Assembly (NCBI GenBank): GCA_964470455.1
Contig: CAYYCX010000009.1
Location: forward strand, 16,084-80,083
DNA: 64,000 bases
Reading direction: 5' to 3'
From: JAWXBM01 sp964470455
GTDB taxonomy: Bacteria; Pseudomonadota; Gammaproteobacteria; Xanthomonadales; SZUA-36
This document shows, in pieces, positions 32,734 to 41,840 of the stretch. Position 1 is the first letter of the stretch, and every line of letters begins with the position of its first letter. The notes below the pieces were generated by a model that was given only the letters and a program-made list of their open reading frames with translations, was not told the DNA's origin and made no database searches. The translations under genes were made by a program, and so were the position numbers.

Positions 32734-33306
32734 CTAGGGAAGGTTGGGAAATGGCGGCACTCCGAACAGTGAGCCGTGAAACCACGCCAGCAGCGAAAAG
32801 ATGAATGCGCCGAACAGTACCAGCAGTATGTCGTTGAGATACGGTGCTCGTTCCGGGTGTTGCCAGGCACCATCGCGCCGGTTCAGCAGGACAATCTCCA
32901 GGATGGCCCAGGCTCCCAACCCGCCAAAAAATACCAGGCTGCGGCCATCGCCATTGGAGACCAGGTGCGCGGCGCTCCAGCACACAACACCGAGCAGCTG
33001 CGGGTGACGCAAGAAGCGCCGAATGTTATTCCGCGCATAGGGCGCAAAGAACAAAACAGCGGCGGCAAACATCAGGATTGCCGGCACCCAGCGGCCCCCG
33101 TTGAAGGGTGCATAAATGAATGCCGTGCTGGCACCGCTCCAGCCACTCACCATCAGGTAAATCGCCAGCAACTGGATTAAGCTGAACAGGCCGCGAAACG
33201 CCAGATTGCCGATAGCGGATGCGATTTTCTGCCGCAGCGCGGGAGCCACAGCCAACGCCAGGTGCATCACCGAAAAAAGCAACACGCCCAGCATCAATCG
33301 GTTCAT
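32734..33306 (-). CDS. NnrU-family membrane protein
   Basis: A 190-aa protein with about five membrane helices. RHPQLLGVVCWSAAHLVSNGD with a conserved His/Trp pattern is the NnrU/isoprenylcysteine-methyltransferase-like signature. NnrU was first linked to nitrite and nitric oxide metabolism; a general membrane enzyme role is as likely. No denitrification genes are nearby. Confidence 0.85.
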   Translation of the reverse strand: MNRLMLGVLLFSVMHLALAVAPALRQKIASAIGNLAFRGLFSLIQLLAIYLMVSGWSGASTAFIYAPFNGGRWVPAILMFAAAVLFFAPYARNNIRRFLRHPQLLGVVCWSAAHLVSNGDGRSLVFFGGLGAWAILEIVLLNRRDGAWQHPERAPYLNDILLVLFGAFIFSLLAWFHGSLFGVPPFPNLP

Positions 33307-33409
33307 GGCAGCTAACTCCGGAACAGACCCGCCATGAGTATAGGCCCCTCACGGCCAATCGGCGAACCTGTTAGGCGCATGGCGAAACTGCAGGAATGCA
33401 GCCCCGGAT

Positions 33410-34714
33410 TCAATCGAGCGCAATCACCTTTCCGTCCTTCATCACGAAATCTACGTTGCCCAGCACCTCGATATCCTGCAGGGGGTTGCCACTGACAGCG
33501 ATGATATCGGCCAGTTTCCCCGCGCTGATGCTGCCGAGGTCGCTACTGGCCTGCAGCATCTCGGCGGTGTTGAGCGTGGCAGAGCGTATGGCTTCCAGCG
33601 GCGGCATGCCGGCTTCCACCATGTAGACGAACTCCTGCGCATTTTCCCCGTGCGGGCCCACGCCCATGTCGGTGCCAAAGGCGATTTTCACACCGCCTTT
33701 GTAAGCCCGCGCAAACGTCTCCTGGATCTGCGGGCCCACCGCCGCGGCCTTGGGCCGGATCACATCCGGGAAGTAGCCGTCCACGGCGGCTTTTTCGGCC
33801 ACGAACTTGCCGGCTGTGATGGTGGGCACGTACCAGGTGCCTTTTTCCTTCATCAGCCTGATCACTTCATCATCCATGTAGGTGCCGTGTTCGATGGATG
33901 TGACGCCCGCCAGAACGGCGCGCTTCATGCCTTCCTTGCCGTGGGCATGCGCGGCTACGCTGAGGCCGTAATCATTGGCCGCGGCCACCAGGGCTTCCAG
34001 TTCGCTCGGCATGAACTGCGGGTTCTGGCCGTTCTTGGCCAGCGACAGAACGCCACCGGTGGCGGTGATCTTGATCCAGTCAGCGCCCTCCTTGTAGCGT
34101 TGACGTACTGCCTTGCGCGCATCATCGGCGCTGTTGATTACGCCTTCCGCCGGACCGGGGTCGCCCATGATGTCGTGCCGGTGGCCGTTGGTGGGGTCGG
34201 CATGGCCGCCAGTGGTGCCGATGGCTTTGGCAGAGGTGTAAATGCGCGGCCCGATGGCCTCGCCCCGGCTGATGGCATTGCGCAGGGCTACCGTGGAGTT
34301 GTAGGAGTCACCCAGGTTGCGCACCGTGGTGAACCCGGCCCGCAAGGTGATGCCGGCATAGTAAGCGGCTGTCAGGGCATAGTCGGCTTCGTTATTCTGG
34401 AAACCCTTGATGTAACTGTTGGGTGCCGACTGGCCATCAAGGTGTACGTGCATGTCCATCAGGCCGGGCATGCAGGTTGCCAGGGCGATGCGCCGCGCAT
34501 TCTCCGGGGCATCGACGATTTCTCCGACTGCTTCGATGCGGTTGCCGCTCACCAGCACCTGCTGCTGCGGCAGAACCTTTCCGGAATCGACATCCAGCAA
34601 TTGCCGGCACTCCAGCACGATGGCTTCAGCCTGAACCGAAAGTGAAAACAGCAGGCTGCCGATGGCAGCTGCCAGGCAGACGAGAAGGTGTTTGATCAAT
34701 GTTCTGGAATGCAT
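33410..34714 (-). CDS. Exported metal-dependent amidohydrolase
   Basis: A 434-aa amidohydrolase-superfamily enzyme with a signal peptide (LLVCLAAAIGSLLFSLSVQAEA). Metal ligands appear in order: MDMHVHLDG, then KITATGGVLS for the bridging residue, VAAHAHGKEG, SIEHGTYMDD and AFGTDMG. The layout is that of imidazolonepropionase-like and Xaa-Pro-dipeptidase-type periplasmic enzymes. The following transporter-like DUF819 gene lies upstream on the same strand, so peptide or cyclic amide use is plausible. Confidence 0.88.
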   Translation of the reverse strand: MHSRTLIKHLLVCLAAAIGSLLFSLSVQAEAIVLECRQLLDVDSGKVLPQQQVLVSGNRIEAVGEIVDAPENARRIALATCMPGLMDMHVHLDGQSAPNSYIKGFQNNEADYALTAAYYAGITLRAGFTTVRNLGDSYNSTVALRNAISRGEAIGPRIYTSAKAIGTTGGHADPTNGHRHDIMGDPGPAEGVINSADDARKAVRQRYKEGADWIKITATGGVLSLAKNGQNPQFMPSELEALVAAANDYGLSVAAHAHGKEGMKRAVLAGVTSIEHGTYMDDEVIRLMKEKGTWYVPTITAGKFVAEKAAVDGYFPDVIRPKAAAVGPQIQETFARAYKGGVKIAFGTDMGVGPHGENAQEFVYMVEAGMPPLEAIRSATLNTAEMLQASSDLGSISAGKLADIIAVSGNPLQDIEVLGNVDFVMKDGKVIALD

Positions 34715-34747
34715 GACTTTCCTCGTTAAGCGAACAAAAGACAGGGT

Positions 34748-35968
34748 TCAACTGGCAATCAGCTGCGCCAGCCGGCCGGTGAGTATGGCCAGGTAGTTGC
34801 CGATGGCATAGCCGATCATGGCCATCAGGATGGATGCCGGCACCAACGAAGCCCGGTGATGGGCGGCCACCACCGGAGCGGAGGCCGCTCCGCCGATATT
34901 GGCCGCCGAAGCAATGGCCACCGTGTGGATATCCACGCGGAAGAGCCATGCGCCCAGCAGGATGAATGCGCCATGGATGAAGATCCACACATAGGCCATG
35001 GCGACAAAGGCGCCGATTACTTCAACATTCACCTGGCTGAGATCCATGGTGGCGCCGATGCGGGCCACGTACACGTAGATGATGGCCATGGCGATGGGCT
35101 GCGCCGCCGGCAGGTTGCGCGCCGGTGTGGCCGAAGCAGCCAGCGCCAGGGTGGTGACCAGAAGGATCAGCCACGTGCCGGCGCTGATCACCGTGGCTCC
35201 ACCGGCAGCAACTTCCGGCAATGCGACCGACAGCTCGTTGGATATCCAGGTGATGCTGATCGCCAGCAGGGCCAGGTACAGCAACTGGGTCATGGAGGGC
35301 GCCTGTTCGGTTTCATCCAGGGCGGCCGCGGCCTTTTCCATCATGGCCACGCGCCCGGGCGGCACTTTCATCCAGGCATTGAAGCGTTTGGCCAATGCTT
35401 TGGAACCCAGCAGTATGGGTAGCCAGATCAGGTACACCAGCTGGTCAGCTGCGGCCGCCATGGTCAGGTGGCTGGGGTCGCCATCCAGCGCGGCGTGGGC
35501 GGCGGTCATGTTGCCGGTGCCGCCAATCCAGCTGCCGGACAGTGTTCCGAATGCTTTCCAGCTGTCAGCGGGCAGGGGGAAATGCAACGGAAAGCTGTCG
35601 GGCGTGACGATAGCCTGGCCCAGGGCAAAAGCCGCCACCCCGCCCACCACCACGCCCACGCTGCCCAAGAGCATGACAAACACACCTTTGCCCATGATGC
35701 GTATGGCGCCGAACAGGTCCACCTTCAGCAGCATCAGCACGATGAAAATGGGCAGCCCGTAATCGCGCAGGAAGGTGTAGGCCGGGTTGCTGAAGGGTAT
35801 CAAGCCGGTATTGGACAGCAGCACGGGCGTTGCGTAGATGAAAATCAGTGGTGGCAGGTAGTTGAAAATTTTTGCCTCGGTTTTCCGTTCCAGCCAGAAC
35901 CAGAAGCAGACCACGGCAACCAGCACGGCCATGACGCCGGCAGGTGAGCTGATCAGGGCAGTGTCCAT
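34748..35968 (-). CDS. DUF819 (YjcL-type) membrane protein
   Basis: A 406-aa protein with about ten to eleven membrane helices, containing GSWIGGTGNMTAAHAAL and ANIGGAASAPVVAAHHRASL, two inverted Gly-rich segments typical of DUF819 transporter-like proteins. It is transcribed 33 bases ahead of the exported amidohydrolase gene. The function is unproven; import of the hydrolysis product is a reasonable guess. Confidence 0.85.
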   Translation of the reverse strand: MDTALISSPAGVMAVLVAVVCFWFWLERKTEAKIFNYLPPLIFIYATPVLLSNTGLIPFSNPAYTFLRDYGLPIFIVLMLLKVDLFGAIRIMGKGVFVMLLGSVGVVVGGVAAFALGQAIVTPDSFPLHFPLPADSWKAFGTLSGSWIGGTGNMTAAHAALDGDPSHLTMAAAADQLVYLIWLPILLGSKALAKRFNAWMKVPPGRVAMMEKAAAALDETEQAPSMTQLLYLALLAISITWISNELSVALPEVAAGGATVISAGTWLILLVTTLALAASATPARNLPAAQPIAMAIIYVYVARIGATMDLSQVNVEVIGAFVAMAYVWIFIHGAFILLGAWLFRVDIHTVAIASAANIGGAASAPVVAAHHRASLVPASILMAMIGYAIGNYLAILTGRLAQLIAS

Positions 35969-35992
35969 AGGCTAATCCTTGCAGGCTCCAGG

Positions 35993-36916
35993 CTACGGCA
36001 TGCTTTCCGCCGGCGCTTTGCCGGACGTGTGCAACAGCCTGCACGCAGTGGCAACCGCATCCAACATGCGCGGCGTTGCGCGGGTGATTTCATCGGCCGG
36101 AAGAGTGTACAGCCGTTCCGTGCGCACCGCCCGCAGCTTCGGCCATTGGCGCCAGGCTGCCAGTGGGTCATCCTGGCCCTGGATGACCGCGGCAAACATC
36201 ACTTCCGGGTCGCGCACGATCACCGATTCCAGGCTGACCTGCGGCGCCAGCACGGATTCATCCGCAAAGATGTTCTCGCCGCCGCACAATGCCAGGCTTT
36301 GGGATACCAGGTGTTCTCCATTCAGCGTGAACAGCGGCTGTTCGGCCACCTGGTAAAAATAGCTGACCGGGGGCTTGCCTTGGCCGGCCAGGTGGATTTC
36401 GGCGAGGCGGGCGCGCACGGACCGGGCCGCTTCCAGGCCGGCCTCGGCTTGTCCGGCTGCCGCGCCCATCTGTTCCAGGGTGGTGGCGATTTCCCCGGGA
36501 CGGCGGATTTCAACCACCCAGGTCTCAAGGCCCAGTTCCCGCAACCGGCTGACGGCCGCGGCGGGGTTGCCGCTGTCCCAGGCAATGACGAGGTCGGGTT
36601 GCAGGTTGATGATGCGCTCCAGGTCCAGCCGGAATGCATCCCCCACCCGCGGCAGGCTGGCAGCTTCGGCCGGATAATTGCTGTATTCGGCTACAGCGAT
36701 CAGCCGGGGTCCCGCCCCGGCGGCGAAGGCCAGTTCCGCCAGGTGGGGTGAAAGGGTGATGATGCGGCTCGCCGCCTGGGGTATCACAAGTACAGTGCCA
36801 TCGGCCTGGGTGAGTTGCACCGGCCCGGCTGTGGCGGAGACGGGCACGCACACGCCCAGCAGGAGCAGGAGTACCAGGCCCGCTACCGGCAGTCGAGGCA
36901 GGGATTCCGTAATCAC
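35993..36916 (-). CDS. btuF: Cobalamin-type ABC transporter substrate-binding protein
   Basis: A 307-aa periplasmic protein with signal peptide (VLLLLLGVCVPVSATAG) and the BtuF/FepB fold: SRIITLSPHLAELAFAAGAG, RVGDAFRLDLERIINLQPDLVIAW, and a C-terminal lobe. BtuF delivers vitamin B12 to BtuCD. No permease or ATPase gene, and no cobalamin riboswitch, is near. Confidence 0.8.
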   Translation of the reverse strand: MITESLPRLPVAGLVLLLLLGVCVPVSATAGPVQLTQADGTVLVIPQAASRIITLSPHLAELAFAAGAGPRLIAVAEYSNYPAEAASLPRVGDAFRLDLERIINLQPDLVIAWDSGNPAAAVSRLRELGLETWVVEIRRPGEIATTLEQMGAAAGQAEAGLEAARSVRARLAEIHLAGQGKPPVSYFYQVAEQPLFTLNGEHLVSQSLALCGGENIFADESVLAPQVSLESVIVRDPEVMFAAVIQGQDDPLAAWRQWPKLRAVRTERLYTLPADEITRATPRMLDAVATACRLLHTSGKAPAESMP

Positions 36917-36979
36917 AGCGCGTCGGGCGAAACGGTCAATGGGATGGACGTGATTCTGGCTTGCTGCGCAAGTGCGGCA

Positions 36980-37897
36980 TCAGGTGATCACATCGATCAG
37001 CAGCAGCAGGGCGAGCGCCGTCATCCACACACCAAGAATGCGCCACACCAGGTCCATGGACTGGCGCAAACCGGCCATGGTGGCTTCCGAGTGGCTGCCT
37101 GGCTGTGCCAGCGCCGGGTCGGCCAGCTGGTCGGCATAGCCATCATTCATGGCATGGCCGCTGAGCACGATCTGTTGCGCGGCGGTGAGCAGGAAGCCGA
37201 GGCTTCCTTCAAACAGGCCATGGCCCTGCTCATCGTGGTACTTCTTCCAGGCGATGAACACCGAATCGAAGTCCGTGGCGATCGCCAGCGACAGGGTCAT
37301 CAGTTGCGCCACCGGCCACTCCAGCACCTGCCTGGTGCGGATGAAGTAGTGCCTGTGTGAATCGCTGAGGCCGCATTTCTCGGTACTCAGCCAGTCGACG
37401 ATGCGGTACAGGAAGGCACCGATGATGCCCAGCAGGGCAAACCAGAATATGACCGCGAACCAGCGCCGCAGCGACTCACTGAACACCGCATTGACGGTGG
37501 CTGTGAGGCGGGCGTTGGTATCGTCGGGCGGCTCGCCACGCAGCAACACAGCCAGATCCTTTTCGCGTTGCGAATCATCATTGCTGTCGATGATGTCGGC
37601 GACCTGCGTGTCCAGGTCGCGCTGGCCAAAGCAGTAAACCAGCACGGCAATGCCCAGCAGGAAAACGCCAATATGGCCAAACAGGCCCATGAACAGCTGG
37701 TTCAGCAGCGCCAGGCCAATCAACGGGATGAACAGGATGATGGCGTAGCCGGTGAACGCGCTCCAGGCCGGCAGGTTGCCGAACAACTCTTCAGCCCTGC
37801 TGATCCAGTGGCCCAGCCATTCGTGCCTGCGCAGCGAACCCAGTTCGCGCACAAAATGGCACAGGGCGAATGCGAGCAGTATGGCAATAATGGTCAT
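36980..37897 (-). CDS. ampE: AmpE/CobD-like membrane protein
   Basis: A 305-aa protein with several membrane helices, starting MTIIAILLAFALCHFVRELG. The AmpE/CobD family segment AVIFWFALLGIIGAFLYR is present. AmpE is linked to beta-lactamase induction through AmpD and AmpG; no ampD lies beside it here. A start 12 residues upstream (37933) is possible but adds a non-hydrophobic leader. Confidence 0.8.
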   Translation of the reverse strand: MTIIAILLAFALCHFVRELGSLRRHEWLGHWISRAEELFGNLPAWSAFTGYAIILFIPLIGLALLNQLFMGLFGHIGVFLLGIAVLVYCFGQRDLDTQVADIIDSNDDSQREKDLAVLLRGEPPDDTNARLTATVNAVFSESLRRWFAVIFWFALLGIIGAFLYRIVDWLSTEKCGLSDSHRHYFIRTRQVLEWPVAQLMTLSLAIATDFDSVFIAWKKYHDEQGHGLFEGSLGFLLTAAQQIVLSGHAMNDGYADQLADPALAQPGSHSEATMAGLRQSMDLVWRILGVWMTALALLLLIDVIT

Positions 37898-37957
37898 GCG
37901 CTTTGAATTCCTCGCCAGATCATGGCATGGCAATAACGGAATTCTAACAGAGCTGCG

Positions 37958-37971
37958 GACTCAGTTGAGTC
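37958..37971. terminator. Hairpin between nudC and ampE
   Basis: GACTCA-GT-TGAGTC is a perfect 6-bp stem with a 2-base loop, extendable by outer GCGG/CCGC pairing. No T-run, so its role in termination is uncertain. Confidence 0.3.
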
Positions 37972-38007
37972 TGCCGCGCGAGGAGTTGCGCTGAAACAGG
38001 GCGAGGA

Positions 38008-39003
38008 TCAGTCTTTTCCGCGTGCTTTGCGGGTCAATTGCTCCAGGTCACCACCGCTTTGGGCGCGGTACCAGTCGGCGATCAGGCGAAAGGCAATGGA
38101 GACCGGCGGCGCCAGCAGCACTTCCTTTTGCTCGATGGCGGCCTGCAGTTCCGCGCAGCTGAACCAGCGCAATTCCTCCATTTCATCGGAAACGGTGCAG
38201 TTGCGGTCTTCCGCCTCGGCGTAAAAACCGCACATCGACGAGGCCGGAAAGGGCCAGGGCTGCGAAGAAACGTAACGGATATCGCGCAGGCGCACGCGGG
38301 ATTCTTCAAAAACCTCCCGCACCACGGCATCCTCCAGGCTTTCACCCGGCTCGACGAAACCCGCCAGGGTGGAGAATCGCTTGGCCGGCCAGTTGGCGTT
38401 GCGGCCCAGCAGGCAGGCGTCACCATGCGTGACCAGTACGATGATGGCCGGGTCGATGCGTGGAAAAGACTGGCGGGCGCATTCCTCGTTGCTGCAGACC
38501 AGCCGGTGCCCGGCCGCCTGCAGGCGGTTCGGGTGCCCGCAAACACCACAGAAATGATGGCGGTGCTGCCAGTAGTGCAGCGCCTTGGCATAAGCCAGCA
38601 CTCCGGCATGCTTGGCGTCCATGTCCACCGAGGCGCGGCGCAGGTCCAGGAACCGCGCTTGAGGGCGCAGCTTCAGTACCTCATCGCGCTGCTGGTCGTT
38701 GATGGATACGGCGAAAAAATAGCGCTTGCCGTCGGTGCCCAGCAGTGTGGGTGGCTGGATGCTGTCCAGTGACGCCAGATTGCCGGGGCGCAGGTAGACG
38801 GCGATCTGGCCCTCATCGGTCTGCTCGATCAGGCTGCGGCTGCGCCACAGGGGAACAAAACGCGCCGCCGTTGAATTCAGGGCCTTGCTGACCCACTCGG
38901 CATCGTCGCGGTACTCCGCCAGCCGGTCCAGCCGGACGGAAGTAAAACGATTGCGATGCGACAGGGTGAATTGATCAATGCTGGCGCTGAGATCAACCAC
39001 CAC
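38008..39003 (-). CDS. nudC: NADH pyrophosphatase / RNA decapping hydrolase
   Basis: A 331-aa Nudix enzyme. Zinc ribbon CGVCGHPN ... CSNEECARQSFPR at about 173-200, Nudix box GFVEPGESLEDAVVREVFEESRV, and the NudC-specific SQPWPFPASSM downstream. NudC hydrolyses NADH and removes NAD caps from RNA. It starts 6 bases after the erpA stop and is co-transcribed with it. Confidence 0.95.
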   Translation of the reverse strand: MVVDLSASIDQFTLSHRNRFTSVRLDRLAEYRDDAEWVSKALNSTAARFVPLWRSRSLIEQTDEGQIAVYLRPGNLASLDSIQPPTLLGTDGKRYFFAVSINDQQRDEVLKLRPQARFLDLRRASVDMDAKHAGVLAYAKALHYWQHRHHFCGVCGHPNRLQAAGHRLVCSNEECARQSFPRIDPAIIVLVTHGDACLLGRNANWPAKRFSTLAGFVEPGESLEDAVVREVFEESRVRLRDIRYVSSQPWPFPASSMCGFYAEAEDRNCTVSDEMEELRWFSCAELQAAIEQKEVLLAPPVSIAFRLIADWYRAQSGGDLEQLTRKARGKD

Positions 39004-39009
39004 GGAGGT

Positions 39010-39375
39010 TCAGATCGAAAATGAGGAACCGCAGCCGCAAGTGGTGGCCGCGTTCGGGTTGCGGATCACGAACTGGGCGCCCTGCAGGTTTTCGGTGTAG
39101 TCCACCTCGGCGCCGGCCAGGTATTGCATGCTCAGCGGATCGACCAGCAGCGTGACGCCGTCACGATCGATGGCGAAGTCATCGGGTGCCTGGTTCTCAT
39201 CGAAGGTGAAGCCGTACTGGAAACCGGAGCAGCCGCCACCGCTGATGTACACCCTGAGTTTCAACTCCGGATTGGCTTCTTCAGTGATGAGTTGCATTAC
39301 TTTACGCGCCGCGGTGTCGGTAAAGCCCATCACCGGCCCGGAACCGGACGGATTTTGAACGCTGGCGTTGCTCAT
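39010..39375 (-). CDS. erpA: Iron-sulfur cluster insertion protein ErpA
   Basis: A 121-aa A-type carrier with the three conserved cysteines: YISGGGCSGFQYGF and the C-terminal TTCGCGSSFSI. ErpA delivers 4Fe-4S clusters to target enzymes. The short disordered N-terminus (SNASVQNPSGSGPV) is normal for the family. Confidence 0.95.
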   Translation of the reverse strand: MSNASVQNPSGSGPVMGFTDTAARKVMQLITEEANPELKLRVYISGGGCSGFQYGFTFDENQAPDDFAIDRDGVTLLVDPLSMQYLAGAEVDYTENLQGAQFVIRNPNAATTCGCGSSFSI

Positions 39376-39467
39376 GGTTTTATAGGTTATTCCGTAATCA
39401 ACTGGATAACAACATGGCGGCGGAACGGCCGGAATTCAATATCCGGCAGCCCCTGGAGACGGTGGGT

Positions 39468-40313
39468 TCAGGGGTTTGATCCCTTTGCCTCCACTTCATG
39501 TTCCAGCGCCTCGCCGTTCTCCGCGGGGGCCGATGGCAGTGGCGCGACGATCGCCGGCTGCATCAGCTCAGCCCAGCTGAAATCCCTGCCAGGCGTTTGC
39601 CTGGAACCCTTGGCCTTGAGCGAAACGCGCACGCGTTCGGGCTGGAAATCTTCCGGAATCGTCAGGTATCCATCGAGCTGCTGGAAGTACTTGAAGCGGA
39701 ATTCCGGCCGCGTGGCATTGTCGGTGTTGAGGTCCTTCCACTTCAGCGTGATGGCTTTGTCACCATGCGTGCCATCCAGTTCGAGGCTGGCGGTACCGCT
39801 GACGATGGCGGAGCGGCGCAGGTTCTGCGTGAGGGTCAGGACGAAGCGGTAGACCTGCGGAGAAGCGGTGGACTGCATCTCCAACTGGTAAACCGCCAGG
39901 CCTTCCTGCGACCCGCTGGTGCCGGCCAGGCGCTGGTAGAAATCGACCTCGCCCTGCAGCCTTTGCATCTCTGCCTGGCGACTGCTCTCCTCCTGGCGCA
40001 ACAGGTTGTTCGCCTGGCGCAGCACTTCCACCTGGCGCTCGGCCACTTTCTGTCGCACGCGGCTGGACTCCACGCGGCGACCGAGTTCCTTGACTTCAGC
40101 CCTCAGCGCGCGAATCCGCACTTTCTTGGCCTCGAGTTCGGGTTGCGCCCAGCGGACTGAAATAGCATGCACGGTATACAGCACGGCCAGCGCCAACAGG
40201 ACTTTCAGCAACAGGTAGAAGCGGCTGCGAAGCGTTTTGCGTGGCGGGATTGGCTCCGGGACCTGGCCTGGGACCTGGCCATTGCCCGGGAGCGAAGTCT
40301 GTTCAGTATTCAT
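39468..40313 (-). CDS. Membrane-anchored coiled-coil protein (DUF6776-like)
   Basis: A 281-aa protein with a Pro-rich cytoplasmic N-terminus, one membrane helix at about 33-52 (LLLKVLLALAVLYTVHAI), a coiled coil at about 57-125 rich in Arg, Glu and Gln, and a periplasmic beta-rich domain. I recognise it as a conserved gammaproteobacterial protein type of unknown function. A small-RNA-like transcription unit points at it from upstream and could instead be its leader. Confidence 0.75.
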   Translation of the reverse strand: MNTEQTSLPGNGQVPGQVPEPIPPRKTLRSRFYLLLKVLLALAVLYTVHAISVRWAQPELEAKKVRIRALRAEVKELGRRVESSRVRQKVAERQVEVLRQANNLLRQEESSRQAEMQRLQGEVDFYQRLAGTSGSQEGLAVYQLEMQSTASPQVYRFVLTLTQNLRRSAIVSGTASLELDGTHGDKAITLKWKDLNTDNATRPEFRFKYFQQLDGYLTIPEDFQPERVRVSLKAKGSRQTPGRDFSWAELMQPAIVAPLPSAPAENGEALEHEVEAKGSNP

Positions 40314-40405
40314 GGGGTGACATCAACCAGCTGCGGGAGTGTGCGTGAGCTTTGAATGCAGCATGGGCTTTGGGGTTCCTCAAAAGAAAAAAACTACGGT
40401 CTGTC

Positions 40406-40528
40406 AAAAAAACGCGGGCGACAAAAAAGCGGCCTAAGCCGCTTAGTCCCCGCAGGTTTTTCTTTGAGTTATGTTTTATTGTGTTGTTATTTTTAATGGC
40501 CACACATACTGCAGGCCCCAAAACTGGT
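40406..40528 (-). ncRNA. Candidate small RNA or attenuated leader
   Basis: On the minus strand a near-consensus sigma70 promoter (40534-40562) is followed by about 85-105 nt without a real ORF. Then comes AAGCGGC-TTAG-GCCGCTT plus a T-run (ends near 40423), nested within an outer stem GCGGGGAC/GTCGCCCGC followed by seven Ts (ends near 40406). The middle of the transcript is A-rich and unstructured (AATAACAACACAATAAAAC). Compact promoter-to-terminator spacing is the hallmark of a small RNA. As the downstream gene starts at 40313 on the same strand, a transcription attenuator is the alternative. No known RNA family recognised. Confidence 0.6.
40427..40444 (-). terminator. Intrinsic terminator of the candidate small RNA
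   Basis: AAGCGGC-TTAG-GCCGCTT, a 7-bp stem with a tetraloop, followed on the minus strand by TTTT. An overlapping alternative stem, CTAAG-CGG-CTTAG, uses part of the same bases. Confidence 0.75.
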
Positions 40529-40533
40529 TGCAG

Positions 40534-40562
40534 TTTATACGCGCTTGTGGCCACCTCGTCAA
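40534..40562 (-). promoter_or_regulatory. Sigma70-type promoter of the candidate small RNA
   Basis: TTGACG (-35), a 17-bp spacer and TATAAA (-10) on the minus strand, one of the closest matches to consensus in the window. Confidence 0.65.
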
Positions 40563-40599
40563 GCTGGTCAGATCGTCTTGTCTCGGAGACAATGCACAA

Positions 40600-41013
40600 A
40601 TGCTCTGGTTAAAAGCGTTTCATATCATCTTCATGGTTACCTGGTTTGCCGGGCTGTTCTACTTGCCACGCCTGTTCGTCTACCACGCCATGACGAATGA
40701 GGCTGCGGTACGGGCGGCATACAAAACGATGGAGCGCCGCCTGCTGGTGATGATGCATATCGGCGGAGTGCTGGCATGCGTATTCGGCCTGCTGCTGTTG
40801 CTGCTGGTGCCCGCCTGGTTGGCATCCGGCTGGATGCAGGTGAAGCTGCTGCTGGTGGCCAGCCTGGTCTATTTTCACTGGCAATGCGCGCGCCTCGTGG
40901 CCGCTTTCGCGCGCGATGAAATCCGGCATGGCCACAAGTGGTTTCGCTGGTTCAATGAATATCCCACGCTGGTACTGATCGCAACAGTTCTGCTGGTGGT
41001 GCTGAAACCTTGA
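40600..41013 (+). CDS. hemJ: Protoporphyrinogen oxidase HemJ
   Basis: A 137-aa membrane protein with four predicted helices and the HemJ signatures WLKAFHIIFMVTWFAGLFYLPRLFVYHA (conserved His10-type and Arg) and the C-terminal FRWFNEYPTLVLI. HemJ oxidises protoporphyrinogen IX in haem synthesis in many proteobacteria. The ATG at 40600 was chosen; the upstream 43 in-frame residues overlap the promoter region of the candidate small RNA and lack family similarity. Confidence 0.92.
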   Translation: MLWLKAFHIIFMVTWFAGLFYLPRLFVYHAMTNEAAVRAAYKTMERRLLVMMHIGGVLACVFGLLLLLLVPAWLASGWMQVKLLLVASLVYFHWQCARLVAAFARDEIRHGHKWFRWFNEYPTLVLIATVLLVVLKP

Positions 41014-41021
41014 AATCTTGA

Positions 41022-41840
41022 TCAGCCGGCTGGGTATTGGCTGAAAATTTCCAGGTAACCGGCGGAATCGTCGGCAATCACCAGGAACTCGGGGTTCAGC
41101 AGGGAATCCTTGAGGTTGTAACGCAAGGGTTGGCCATCCAGTTGCACCACCTTGCCGCCCGCCGCCAGCACCACGGCGTGGGCCGCGGCCGTGTCCCACT
41201 CCGAGGTGGGGCCCAGGCGCGGATAGAAATCGGCCTTGCCTTCAGCCACCACGCAGAACTTGAGCGAACTGCCCATGCTGATCAGTTCATGTTCGCCGAG
41301 TTGCTGCAGGTACTGTTCAAGCCTGGGGTTGGCATGGGACCGGCTTCCGACCACGATCAGGGGATCGGCGCGAGTGCTGCGCACCCGGATTGCACTTCTC
41401 TGACCCTGGTCATCAATGCGCCAGGCGCCAAGATTTTCGCCGCCGCAGAAACTCTCTTCGCTGACGGGAATGTGCACCACGCCGAGCACCGGCTCATGGT
41501 CGCGGATGAGCGCGATATTCACAGTGAATTCGCCATTGCGCTTGATGAATTCCTTGGTGCCATCCAGCGGGTCGATCAGCCAGTACTCGCGCCAGCCCGC
41601 ACGGGTGGCGAAATCGATGTCGGCCGCCTCCTCCGACAGGCACGGCGTTTTGGGCGTAAGCTCGTGCAGCTTCTTCAGGATGATCGCGTGGCTGGCCAGA
41701 TCAGCCTGGGTGAGCGGCGAGTCGTCATCCTTGCTGGTCACTTCGATACCCTGGCGGTATATGTCCATGATGGCATGGCCAGCCAGCCGGCTGATTTCAG
41801 TTACCTGCTCCAGCAGTTCCAGGTCCGGATTCACACTCAT
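41022..41840 (-). CDS. cysQ: 3'(2'),5'-bisphosphate nucleotidase CysQ
   Basis: A 272-aa inositol-monophosphatase-fold enzyme with LIDPLDGTKEFIKRNGEFTVNIAL, the CysQ form of the metal site, and WDTAAAHAVVLAAGG near the C-terminus. It removes PAP produced by sulfate assimilation and by PAPS-using sulfotransferases such as the one encoded at 24074. It overlaps the nudE gene by 4 bases. Confidence 0.93.
   Translation of the reverse strand: MSVNPDLELLEQVTEISRLAGHAIMDIYRQGIEVTSKDDDSPLTQADLASHAIILKKLHELTPKTPCLSEEAADIDFATRAGWREYWLIDPLDGTKEFIKRNGEFTVNIALIRDHEPVLGVVHIPVSEESFCGGENLGAWRIDDQGQRSAIRVRSTRADPLIVVGSRSHANPRLEQYLQQLGEHELISMGSSLKFCVVAEGKADFYPRLGPTSEWDTAAAHAVVLAAGGKVVQLDGQPLRYNLKDSLLNPEFLVIADDSAGYLEIFSQYPAG

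Noticed and set aside
36917..36979. Cobalamin riboswitch upstream of btuF
   Set aside because: Only 63 bases between genes and no B12-box-like sequence.
40471..40599. N-terminal extension of hemJ by 43 residues
   Set aside because: Overlaps the antisense promoter and transcript region and lacks HemJ similarity; the ATG at 40600 matches the family start.
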